A stretch of 22,713 nt of DNA, taken from assembly GCA_041671025.1 (NCBI GenBank), contig JBAZCI010000023.1, positions 1 through 22,713 on the forward strand. The letters are read 5' to 3'. Shown here in pieces: positions 1-5,923 of the stretch. Origin of the DNA: JBAZCI01 sp041671025 (lineage in GTDB: Bacteria; Patescibacteriota; Patescibacteriia; UBA10025). The notes beneath the pieces were generated by a model, which searched no databases, was not told the origin of the DNA, and saw nothing but the letters and a program-made list of their open reading frames with translations. Numbering within the stretch: position 1 is the first letter of the stretch; every line of letters begins with the position of its first letter. Both the position numbers and the translations under genes were made by a program.

Positions 1-1003
1 GTTCTTCCGCGGATCAGCGGCGGCAGTTGGGGCGGGTATGACGCCTGTTGCGCTCGGTTCCGATACGGGAGGATCTGTTCGTCAACCTGCGGCACTATGC
101 GGGGTAGTCGGCATGAAACCGTCATACGGTCGAGTATCACGGTCCGGGTTAATAGCACTTTCTTCCTCGCTCGACCAGATCGGTCCGCTTGCATCGACGG
201 TGGAGGATGCGGCGCGCGTGTTTCTCACTATTGCCGGCAAGGACGCAAAGGACGCGACAACCGTCGACAAGCCAATTTTTGCGTTACCTGATATTAAGCA
301 GGATATTAAAGGTCTGCGTATCGGTATTCCATCCGAATTTTTTGTCGAAGGCATGGATCCCGCGGTACGCACACATATTGAAGCCGCTTTAGAGGTATTG
401 AAAAAGCAGGGTGCAAAACTCGTTGAGATTCAGCTGCCGAATGCCATGCATTCACTCGCGGTGTATTACGTCACGCTTACATCGGAGGTTTCCACGAATC
501 TTGCCCGGCTTGACGGTGTGCGATACGGTCCCGGTTTGCCAGAAGGAGATACGCTTGCAGATGCGTATTCGGCCTTGCGCGGCAAACGATTCGGTGCGGA
601 GGCAAAGCGGCGCATTATGCTCGGCACCTTCGCACTCTCAAAAGGATATTATAAAAAATATTATCATCAGGCGCAAAAAGTTCGGGCGGTCGTGAGGAGC
701 GAATTTGCCGATGTGTTTAAAAAAGTAGATTGTATCGCATCGGCGACGTCGCCAACGGTTGCGTTCAAGCTTGGTGAACGGTATGATGACCCGCTGACTA
801 TGTATCTCTCGGATATTCTCACCGTTCCGGCAAACATCGCCGGTATTCCCGCAATCAGCGTCCCGTGCGGTTTTTCCGAAGGACTCCCGGTCGGTCTGCA
901 GATTATGGGTAAGCTGTGGGATGAAAAAACGGTTTTTATGGCTGCTCATGCGTATGAGCAGGCAACTGATTGGCACACGAGACGTCCGGTATTAAGCACG
1001 TAA
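1..1003 (+). CDS. gatA: Asp-tRNA(Asn)/Glu-tRNA(Gln) amidotransferase subunit A, 3' part
   Basis: Amidase-signature subunit of GatCAB. It releases ammonia from glutamine and passes it to GatB, which amidates mischarged Glu-tRNA(Gln) or Asp-tRNA(Asn) in the cytoplasm. The signature block GSDTGGSVRQPA is present, and the Ser codon at 74-76 fits the nucleophile. Further family blocks follow (SSLDQIGP; GIPAISVPCG near the C-terminus). The 5' end lies outside the window. The ATG at 38 is internal, because in-frame residues GSAAAVGAG precede it and match the family. Reading further back, positions 2-10 give Phe-Phe-Arg where the family has Ser-Ser-Gly; adding one G between 9 and 10 restores G-S-S-G-G-S. 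This points to a missing base at the window edge. Identity is secure; whether the gene is intact upstream cannot be seen. Confidence 0.95.
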   Translation, partial: FFRGSAAAVGAGMTPVALGSDTGGSVRQPAALCGVVGMKPSYGRVSRSGLIALSSSLDQIGPLASTVEDAARVFLTIAGKDAKDATTVDKPIFALPDIKQDIKGLRIGIPSEFFVEGMDPAVRTHIEAALEVLKKQGAKLVEIQLPNAMHSLAVYYVTLTSEVSTNLARLDGVRYGPGLPEGDTLADAYSALRGKRFGAEAKRRIMLGTFALSKGYYKKYYHQAQKVRAVVRSEFADVFKKVDCIASATSPTVAFKLGERYDDPLTMYLSDILTVPANIAGIPAISVPCGFSEGLPVGLQIMGKLWDEKTVFMAAHAYEQATDWHTRRPVLST

Positions 1004-1050
1004 CTTTGAGATGTATCTTTATTAAGTAATTAACTCTTCATAACGCGCAT

Positions 1051-1698
1051 ATGGGTGAAAATATATCAGATAGTACACAGGCAGATTTTCGGATTCCCGA
1101 TGAGAATGAATTTGAGCAACTTCCCCCGCCTGAATTATCGGAAGGCTTGAAAGAACATAAAAGCGTTAACCCTGAGACCGGTGAACTACTTCATCATACA
1201 GTCACAGATGTAGAAGGACGGACGATGTATCAGCGCGAACGTACGTTTTCACAGGACAACCCGCAACAACTCAACAGTGATTGGCAGCGTTTTGAACTTG
1301 GGTTTGACGATAAAAACAGAGTTACCGAGCGCCGAGTACAAAAATTAGTACCCGGGAACGAGAGTCAGTCATACGAGCAACATGCCTATGATGACGAAAC
1401 CGGTGGACACACGGTAACGGGACGCATCGAAGCGGGAAAAGACGCTGGCCATGAGTGGCGAACTTCACGGACGGTTTTGCAAGACTTTAACGATGGTCGA
1501 CAAATTATCCAAGAAAAAAATGAAATTCTCGAACAAGGCCAAAATCCGGCTAAGCCTCAGAAGGAGACGTCATCGACGAAGCAGATATATATGAAGTCAG
1601 GGAAATGGCTAGGGGAAGAGTGGACAGATGATCACACCGGTCAGACGGCGGTGAATCTTCCGGCAGGGGCAGAGTCTTTGCCTGATTGGCGAGAATAA
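1051..1698 (+). CDS. hydrophilic protein of unknown function (215 aa)
   Basis: I do not recognise this protein. It is strongly hydrophilic and acidic at the N-terminus (residues 1-35 include IPDENEFEQLPPPELSEG). It has no signal peptide, membrane segment or cysteines. The middle contains short stretches that read like beta strands with turns (NPETGELLHHTVTDVEGRT; HAYDDETGGHTVTGRIEAG), loosely reminiscent of repeated beta-hairpin proteins, but I see no clear repeat period. The region around 155-175 is rich in Gln, Lys, Ser and Thr and may be a linker. The start ATG is preceded by T like most genes here and has no SD. It lies 47 bp after gatA in the same direction and ends before the promoter at 1717, so it may be read from gatA. 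Function is unknown. Confidence 0.75.
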   Translation: MGENISDSTQADFRIPDENEFEQLPPPELSEGLKEHKSVNPETGELLHHTVTDVEGRTMYQRERTFSQDNPQQLNSDWQRFELGFDDKNRVTERRVQKLVPGNESQSYEQHAYDDETGGHTVTGRIEAGKDAGHEWRTSRTVLQDFNDGRQIIQEKNEILEQGQNPAKPQKETSSTKQIYMKSGKWLGEEWTDDHTGQTAVNLPAGAESLPDWRE

Positions 1699-1716
1699 GA
1701 ATGGCGCACGCCGGCG

Positions 1717-1745
1717 TTGACTAAAACGCGTATACGTGCTACGAT
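1717..1745 (+). promoter_or_regulatory. sigma70-type promoter for the receiver gene and ndk
   Basis: TTGACT (1717-1722), 17-bp spacer, TACGAT (1740-1745). The predicted RNA start is near 1752, about 19 nt before the ATG at 1771. Confidence 0.7.
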
Positions 1746-1770
1746 ACGTTCACTTTAGTGTAAAAATGGT

Positions 1771-2166
1771 ATGGATCAATCAAACGCATTTGCAAACATA
1801 AAGATACTTCTCGTCGAGGATGAAAAAATGCTTTCCGACATGTACGTATCCAAGTTTTCCAAAGAGGGAATGCATGTGGTGACGGCTGCCGATGGAGCGC
1901 AGGGACTAGATATGGCCACGAAAGAAAAGCCGGATATTATTTTGCTTGATATTATTATCCCTAAACTGGACGGTTTCGCAGTCTTAAAAGCGCTTAAGAC
2001 GGACGAGGCCACCAAACACATCCCCGTTATTATGCTGACGAATCTCGGTCAGGAGGAAGATATTCATAAGGGAAAAGAATTGGGCGCGGATGACTATTTT
2101 ATCAAATCAGACCATACGCCTGCTGAAGTTGTATTAAAAGTGCAGAGCGTCTTATCCAAGAAATAA
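1771..2166 (+). CDS. stand-alone response-regulator receiver domain (CheY-like)
   Basis: A single receiver domain of 131 residues with no output domain. The acidic pocket is E16/D17, the phospho-accepting aspartate is D60 (ILLDIIIPKLDG), the switch threonine is T90 (MLTN) and the conserved lysine is K112 (YFIKSD). It should accept phosphate from a histidine kinase and act through protein contacts rather than by binding DNA. No kinase gene lies in the window, so its partner is unknown. Another ATG at 1766 is out of frame. The chosen ATG has T before it and no SD. The stop is 3 bp before ndk, so the two are almost certainly cotranscribed from the promoter at 1717. Chemotaxis is unlikely to be the role, since no chemotaxis gene is nearby. 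Confidence 0.93.
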   Translation: MDQSNAFANIKILLVEDEKMLSDMYVSKFSKEGMHVVTAADGAQGLDMATKEKPDIILLDIIIPKLDGFAVLKALKTDEATKHIPVIMLTNLGQEEDIHKGKELGADDYFIKSDHTPAEVVLKVQSVLSKK

Positions 2167-2169
2167 CGT

Positions 2170-2643
2170 ATGACCGATAAACACGAACGGACAATAGTGC
2201 TCATTAAGCCTGATGCAATTCAGCGGAGTCTTGTTGCAAACATTATTCACCGTTTTGAGCTCAAGGGGTTGAAAATTGTAGGCATAAAAATGATTTCAGT
2301 CGACGATGCGACGGTACGTGAGCATTATGCACACCATGTCGATAAGCCTTTTTTTGATAGTTTGAAGCGTTTCATGCAATCGGCGCCTATTGTTGTCCTC
2401 GCTTTAGAGGGATTTGAGGCCGTCAAGGTTGTCCGCCAGCTTGCCGGTGCGACATCGGGCAGAGAAGCGGACATCGGAACGATTCGCGGCGACTTGTCGA
2501 TGAGCTTACAGATGAATGTCGTGCATGCTTCCGAAAATGTTGAGGCGGCACAGGAAGAGCTGAAGAGGTTTTTTGATTCGAAAGAGCTTTTTGCATACGA
2601 CAAGATCGATTTTGAGACGTTATACAGTGAATCTGAGCGCTAA
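2170..2643 (+). CDS. ndk: nucleoside diphosphate kinase
   Basis: Transfers the gamma phosphate of ATP to nucleoside diphosphates through a phospho-histidine intermediate, balancing cytoplasmic NTP and dNTP pools. The N-terminal block ERTIVLIKPDAIQRSLV is typical. The active-site segment is N116-V-V-H119-A-S-E, with H119 as the phosphorylated residue; the family usually has HGSD here, so Ala-Ser-Glu is a mild variation. At 157 residues it is slightly longer than the usual 140-150. It starts 3 bp after the receiver gene. No terminator follows; the next promoter begins 5 bp after its stop. Confidence 0.97.
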   Translation: MTDKHERTIVLIKPDAIQRSLVANIIHRFELKGLKIVGIKMISVDDATVREHYAHHVDKPFFDSLKRFMQSAPIVVLALEGFEAVKVVRQLAGATSGREADIGTIRGDLSMSLQMNVVHASENVEAAQEELKRFFDSKELFAYDKIDFETLYSESER

Positions 2644-2647
2644 AACA

Positions 2648-2676
2648 TTGACGAAACGGTAAAATTGTGCTATCCT
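2648..2676 (+). promoter_or_regulatory. sigma70-type promoter for the small membrane peptide
   Basis: TTGACG (2648-2653), exactly 17 bp, TATCCT (2671-2676). It starts 5 bp after the ndk stop. The predicted RNA start is near 2683, leaving a leader of only about 13 nt before the ATG at 2696. Confidence 0.7.
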
Positions 2677-2695
2677 TCCCGGTACGGTCATGAAT

Positions 2696-2809
2696 ATGGA
2701 ACAATCTAAGTCACAACTCGCAGATCGGCAGATGTATAACCTGATAGTTATCGGTCTTATTGTGGGCATTATTATTATTGGCGCTAGCATTTTGATGACT
2801 GGTTTGTAG
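2696..2809 (+). CDS. one-helix membrane peptide (37 aa), unknown function
   Basis: Unrecognised. A short polar N-terminus (MEQSKSQLADRQM) is followed by one hydrophobic segment of about 20 residues (from NLIVIGLIVG to the C-terminus), so it should be a single-pass inner-membrane peptide. I start it at 2696 because that ATG is preceded by T, as nearly all starts here are; an in-frame ATG at 2690 would add two residues. A good promoter lies just upstream and a hairpin with a T-run follows at 2838-2866, so it looks like a one-gene transcript. The coding call rests on the hydrophobic pattern and this framing, not on homology. Confidence 0.55.
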   Translation: MEQSKSQLADRQMYNLIVIGLIVGIIIIGASILMTGL

Positions 2810-2837
2810 AGCGTGTAAACAACACAAGACGCATGCC

Positions 2838-2866
2838 AGACTAGTCATCAACAGGCTAGTTTTTTT
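2838..2866 (+). terminator. weak rho-independent terminator
   Basis: ACTAG (2840-2844) pairs with CTAGT (2856-2860), extendable by a G-T and an A-T pair, around an 11-nt loop. T's run from 2860 to 2866. It ends the small membrane-peptide transcript. Confidence 0.5.
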
Positions 2867-2897
2867 GTAAAACAAAAATCTTGCACCCACACAATAC

Positions 2898-2906
2898 GGG
2901 GAGGGA
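2898..2906 (+). promoter_or_regulatory. strong Shine-Dalgarno site
   Basis: GGGGAGGGA, with the GGAGG core ending 6 nt before the ATG at 2911. It decides that start. It is unusual because nearly every other gene in the window has no SD. Confidence 0.7.
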
Positions 2907-2910
2907 ATCC

Positions 2911-3060
2911 ATGAATTCTACGGATCAGAATGTTATCGATGAATGCAAGCCGTGTCCGTGCTGTCATGCCGGTATACTTTTTCCTAGGGATTATCATGAC
3001 CCTATAAACGGCACAGGCAAGGTAGATCAGTGCGATATTTGTGACTACCGGATTCAATGA
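2911..3060 (+). CDS. small zinc-ribbon protein (49 aa)
   Basis: Unrecognised small protein with two CxxC knuckles: C12-K-P-C15, followed at once by C17 and C18, and C41-D-I-C44. Spacing and size fit a zinc ribbon, a fold used for nucleic-acid or protein contact. There is no membrane segment. The start is fixed by the strong SD at 2898-2906. A terminator follows at 3080-3112. I found no convincing -35/-10 pair between the terminator at 2866 and this gene, so its promoter is uncertain; read-through is possible. Together with the next gene, it differs from the neighbourhood in having an SD and a non-T base before ATG, which suggests a separate origin. Confidence 0.65.
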   Translation: MNSTDQNVIDECKPCPCCHAGILFPRDYHDPINGTGKVDQCDICDYRIQ

Positions 3061-3079
3061 CACCTGTTATCAGGTACAG

Positions 3080-3112
3080 CTCCTCTTGCTGAAAGCATCG
3101 GGGAGTTTTTTT
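3080..3112 (+). terminator. rho-independent terminator
   Basis: CTCC (3080-3083) pairs with GGAG (3102-3105), with an inner TGC/GCA pairing, followed by seven T's (3106-3112). A small inverted repeat ACCTG/CAGGT (3062-3075) precedes it. Confidence 0.6.
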
Positions 3113-3126
3113 ATTTGCGTGTACCC

Positions 3127-3155
3127 TTGACATTTCTATTGGCGTGTGGTACTGT
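3127..3155 (+). promoter_or_regulatory. sigma70-type promoter with flanking AACGTT repeats
   Basis: TTGACA (3127-3132), 17 bp, TACTGT (3150-3155). Two copies of the palindrome AACGTT followed by AAA lie at 3158-3163 and 3174-3179, around the expected RNA start near 3162. They could be an operator, but no regulator is identified. Confidence 0.65.
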
Positions 3156-3201
3156 GCAACGTTAAAAAAATAGAACGTTAAATTACATAAACTCATTTCG
3201 C

Positions 3202-3206
3202 GGAGG
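3202..3206 (+). promoter_or_regulatory. Shine-Dalgarno site
   Basis: GGAGG, 6 nt before the ATG at 3213. An ATG at 3208 is nearer but out of frame. This is one of only two clear SD sites in the window. Confidence 0.75.
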
Positions 3207-3212
3207 AATGAA

Positions 3213-4058
3213 ATGCTTAGAGAAATTTCACTATTCGTGCAGGAAAATTCCGGAACAATCACGTTCTTGTTTGTTGCGGTGTTGCTCCTGCTTATTGCCT
3301 TGATTCGCCAGTGGTACAAGGACCACAAAAAACTCAGTACCGAATTAAACAAGGCGCAGGCAGAAAGAAGTAACTTGTGGAATACTCACCACGCATACGA
3401 GCATCTCGTACGTGCCGTGATTTCGGCGTTGAATGGGGCAACAAGAAGTTGGTCAGCAACTCCCGATTCCATTTTTTCTCAATTTCTACATTTCGGAGAA
3501 GTTGACAGAGACGAGTGGGAAAAATATTTAGCACCATACATAACGAATATTGAAGGCGCCACGATGCTCAAGAGGTTGCGTCTGCCGGCTGCACTCAACT
3601 CCCTCGTCGCCATCCTGGAAGTTGCGAAGAAAGTTGGGATGGACGGATATCGCTACTACGAAAATAACGGGGACAAAACACGCGACATCAGTCAACTGGT
3701 TGAAGAGTATAGATTGCATGTCACTAATCTGATGTCGGAGTTATCGGAAGTATTACCCGACGCAGACACGAAGGGGTTTGAAGCCAATCTCATGAGTCTA
3801 ATTGAGCCCCTCAAAAGGCAGGGCCATGTTAATGAGGCAAAATACCTTTTCGAACATTTGCGCCTGGGTATGGATGGCATGGATATAGCAAAGGCGCGGC
3901 AATTTCTTTCTCATTGTCAGGCCGCTGATGTAGATCCAAAAGATCTCATTCCAGCTAATCTTCATAAGTGCTGGGATATGGTGGCGACGGCAATCTTAAC
4001 GCTTAACGCGGCAGTTATCAAGCAGGAACCGGTCGCGGAGGCGGCATCAAGCGAGTAA
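3213..4058 (+). CDS. membrane-anchored protein of unknown function (281 aa)
   Basis: Unrecognised. Residues 1-15 are followed by one strong membrane segment (about 16-33, ending before RQWYKDHKK), then a basic, likely coiled-coil stretch (about 34-60), then a mainly helical domain of about 200 residues to the C-terminus. The positive residues after the helix suggest that the bulk faces the cytoplasm. The domain has no cysteine cluster or nucleotide-binding loop that I can see; possible alpha-helical repeats are suggested by the alternation of Leu/Ala-rich helices. The start is set by GGAGG 6 nt upstream. It has its own promoter (3127) and terminator (4094-4125), so it is a one-gene unit. It follows a zinc-ribbon gene that also has an SD, and the two may have arrived together. 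Confidence 0.8.
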   Translation: MLREISLFVQENSGTITFLFVAVLLLLIALIRQWYKDHKKLSTELNKAQAERSNLWNTHHAYEHLVRAVISALNGATRSWSATPDSIFSQFLHFGEVDRDEWEKYLAPYITNIEGATMLKRLRLPAALNSLVAILEVAKKVGMDGYRYYENNGDKTRDISQLVEEYRLHVTNLMSELSEVLPDADTKGFEANLMSLIEPLKRQGHVNEAKYLFEHLRLGMDGMDIAKARQFLSHCQAADVDPKDLIPANLHKCWDMVATAILTLNAAVIKQEPVAEAASSE

Positions 4059-4093
4059 GATAAGACCTCGCTCTACTCAAATCAAAAATCCAC

Positions 4094-4125
4094 ACGGTGT
4101 TGTATTGTACGCACCGTCTTTTTTT
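4094..4125 (+). terminator. rho-independent terminator
   Basis: ACGGTG (4094-4099) pairs with CACCGT (4112-4117), followed by C and seven T's (4119-4125). It ends the 281-residue gene just before the tRNA promoter. Confidence 0.75.
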
Positions 4126-4126
4126 G

Positions 4127-4155
4127 TTGATTTGGTCGCAATAGTTCTGTATACT
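4127..4155 (+). promoter_or_regulatory. promoter of tRNA-Pro
   Basis: TTGATT (4127-4132), 17 bp, TATACT (4150-4155). The expected RNA start is near 4162, 13 nt before the mature tRNA end. Confidence 0.65.
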
Positions 4156-4174
4156 GATGTTCATGCCATAGTTT

Positions 4175-4245
4175 CGGGGTGTAGTATACCGGTAGTACGC
4201 GCCCATGGGGTGGGTGTAGAGGGAGTTCAATTCTCCCCACCCCGA
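4175..4245 (+). tRNA. tRNA-Pro(GGG)
   Basis: A complete cloverleaf of 71 nt. The acceptor is CGGGGTG (4175-4181) with CACCCCG (4238-4244), 7/7 pairs, and discriminator A4245. The D stem is GTAT/GTAC with loop ACCGGTA. The anticodon stem is CGCCC/GGGTG with loop ATGGGGT, so the anticodon is GGG. A 4-nt variable loop follows. The T stem is GGGAG/CTCCC with loop TTCAATT. The C1-G72 pair and A73 are the known bacterial tRNA-Pro identity features. CCA is not encoded and must be added. Flanks extend the acceptor pairing: TTT (4172-4174) with A4245-A4247, a 3x3 mismatch, then ATGCCA (4163-4168) with TGGCAT (4251-4256). The 5' leader would therefore be paired from its first base. Confidence 0.93.
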
Positions 4246-4423
4246 AAGTGTGGCATAGGAGTAGTACGCGCCCATGGGGGTCGAGTCAACAAGCGAAGCG
4301 AACTGCTTTGCTTCGCGCGGGACGAGACGGGCTGAGCGATGACGCCGAAGGCGGCAGCGAAGCCCCGGAGGGTGTAGAGGGAGTTCAATTCTCCCCACCC
4401 CGAAAGTGTGGCATAGGAGTAGT
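4192..4423 (+). repeat. imperfect tandem duplication of tRNA-Pro 3' two-thirds
   Basis: Unit 1 is 4192-4260 (69 bp), from the D-stem 3' strand through the 3' flank. Unit 2 begins at 4261 with the same 19 bp (GTAGTACGCGCCCATGGGG), is interrupted, and resumes at 4370; the segments 4212-4265 and 4370-4423 are identical over 54 bp. Five bases of a third unit (GTAGT, 4419-4423) follow. The second copy has no matching 5' acceptor strand (CGAAAGTG in place of CGGGGTG), so by itself it is a broken tRNA copy. Together with the tRNA and its promoter this accounts for 4127-4423 of the gene-free stretch 4059-4512. Confidence 0.9.
4280..4369 (+). other. hairpin-rich insert in the second tRNA copy
   Basis: These 90 bases replace the single T at anticodon-loop position 38 of the copy, a net insert of 89 bp. 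They can form GCGAAGC/GCTTCGC (10-nt loop, 4293-4316) and an outer GGGCT/AGCCC stem enclosing CGCC-GAA-GGCG. It has no ORF of note and is far too short for a usual group I intron or an IS. It could be a small structured repeat element or a recombination remnant. Confidence 0.6.
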
Positions 4424-4447
4424 GCCTTAGACACAAGAGGTGCCGTC

Positions 4448-4475
4448 TTGACGTCCTCATGCTAATCGATATAGT
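4448..4475 (+). promoter_or_regulatory. sigma70-type promoter for the DUF4342-ABC unit
   Basis: TTGACG (4448-4453), 16 bp, TATAGT (4470-4475). The RNA start is near 4482, about 30 nt before the ATG at 4513. Confidence 0.6.
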
Positions 4476-4512
4476 AGATATATAATAATTAACTGTTTAT
4501 CTGTGTACGCCT

Positions 4513-4752
4513 ATGACAGAACAGCGTGAAGAATTCAAAGTATCGAGCGATGAACTCGTCCGAAAGGTGAAGGAAATCATTCATGAAGGCAATGCGAGAA
4601 TGATTATTATTAAGAATGAAGAAGGAAAAGACATCGTGCAATTTCCCCTTACCATCGGCGTTGTCGGTGTATTTTTAGCCGCACCGCTTGCCGCTGTCGG
4701 CGCTATTGCCGCACTGGTGACCAATTGTACGTTGGTCGTTGTTAAGAAATAA
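4513..4752 (+). CDS. DUF4342 family protein
   Basis: A 79-residue protein matching the DUF4342 pattern: a helix (ELVRKVKEIIHEGNAR), then a strand pair MIIIKNEEGKDIVQFP, then the hydrophobic segment from LTIGVVGV through AALVTNCTLVVVKK. EGNARMIIIK and the PLTIGVVGVFLAAPLAAVGA block are the most typical parts. The C-terminal half is hydrophobic enough to associate with or cross the membrane. The biochemical role of the family is not known. It starts with T before ATG and no SD, and ends 8 bp before the permease gene, so it is cotranscribed with the exporter; a link to it is inference from position only. Confidence 0.88.
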   Translation: MTEQREEFKVSSDELVRKVKEIIHEGNARMIIIKNEEGKDIVQFPLTIGVVGVFLAAPLAAVGAIAALVTNCTLVVVKK

Positions 4753-4760
4753 TAACCGGT

Positions 4761-5923
4761 ATGAAACTTATTTTACGAAATTTACTTCGACGAAAATTAC
4801 GAACCGTACTGACGGTCGGCGGTATTGTGATCGGCGTATTTGCGCTAACGGTCATGGGAGCCATGTCGGAAAAACTCAGTTTGCTCGTGAAGGGTGGCGA
4901 GGATTATTATGGGACTAAGGTATTAGTTGTCGACGGACAGTCATCCGCTTTTTTTGGTGGTGCGCCGTTAACGATGGATAAACGTGCGGAACTTGAAAAA
5001 GTTGACGGGGTCACATACGTTTCCGCTGACGTCAGTCTCCTGTTGGATGATGAAACAGGTGCGACATTCGGCACTCCGGCAATGATCGTGTCGTATGACC
5101 CTGCCGCTGAGCCGTACGAATCTTTTGAACTCAATACTGCGACAGGGCGGTTTATCACTGCTGAGGATCGAAACAAAACTGTCTTAGGCGCTGATCTTGC
5201 CGATACCCTCAAGACGGATGTGGGTCAGACAATCAAACTGCGCGAACGCGACTTTGAGGTGGTAGGCATCTTAGAAAAAACTCTTACCGCTCCCGATAAT
5301 ACCGCTATTGTCTCGCTCGCTGATGCTCAGGAATTTGTCCATTCCACGCTCCCTGATGCATTTAAGGAAAGCCTGCCTTCTGAAAAAGTGGTATCAAGTT
5401 TTGCTGTTTACTTAGACGATATTGATCAGGGTGAAGCAGTTGCAGAACGGATCAATGATCAGGTTGAGGGGGTCAAGCGTACGGCCCGTCCTTTTTCGAA
5501 GAGCAAATCGGCCAAAGCCTGGCAATTTTCAATCTGATTATTCTTTCCGGTGCGTTAATTGCGATTATTGTTGGAGGATTTTCGATCATGAATACGCTTA
5601 CTTTTTCGGTGATCGAGCGTACTCGCGAAATTGGAATCAAAAAAGCGGTCGGAGCACGGTCGGGCAGAATTTTGAAAGAATTCTTGCTTGAAGCGGCCGT
5701 CATTGGAGTGATCGGCGGTCTGGTGGGCATCGGTCTTGGGGCGGTCATGGCATGGGGGATAAATGAATCCTCTCGCGACAGCGGATTGCTTCTCTTTCAG
5801 TTGACTCCTCGTTTGCTTGTGGCAGTCTTTGTCTTTTCAATCGTGATCAGTGTGCTGGCCGGATTCTTTCCTGCACGGCGCGCATCGAAACTTAATCCAG
5901 TAGAAGCACTTCGTTATGAATAA
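4761..5923 (+). CDS. MacB/FtsX-type ABC exporter permease, one-base frameshift
   Basis: Integral membrane subunit of an ABC transporter of the MacB/LolC type. The order is: N-terminal membrane segment after KLILRNLLRRKLRTVLTVGG (about residues 15-37), a large extracytoplasmic domain to about residue 240, then three C-terminal membrane segments; the motif VGGFSIMNTLTFSVIERTREIG is the family hallmark, and the protein ends ARRASKLNPVEALRYE. The frame changes at a T run: reading from 4761 stops at 5537, while the rest continues in the -1 frame. One extra T in 5492-5496 would give Arg-Pro-Phe-Phe-Glu-Glu-Gln and join both halves into about 387 residues, normal for the family. I judge a base-call error likelier than a pseudogene, because both halves are otherwise well kept. 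It overlaps the ATPase start by 8 bp. Confidence 0.88.

Noticed and set aside
4280..4369. Group I intron in the second tRNA-Pro copy
   Set aside because: The insert is only about 90 nt, too short for the catalytic core, and the copy lacks a matching 5' acceptor strand.
4018..4460. Minus-strand ORFs over the tRNA-Pro region with repeated peptide patterns such as WGELNSLYT
   Set aside because: They are antisense readings of the tRNA and its duplicate; the peptide repeat is explained by the repeated tRNA DNA. No promoter or start signal supports them.
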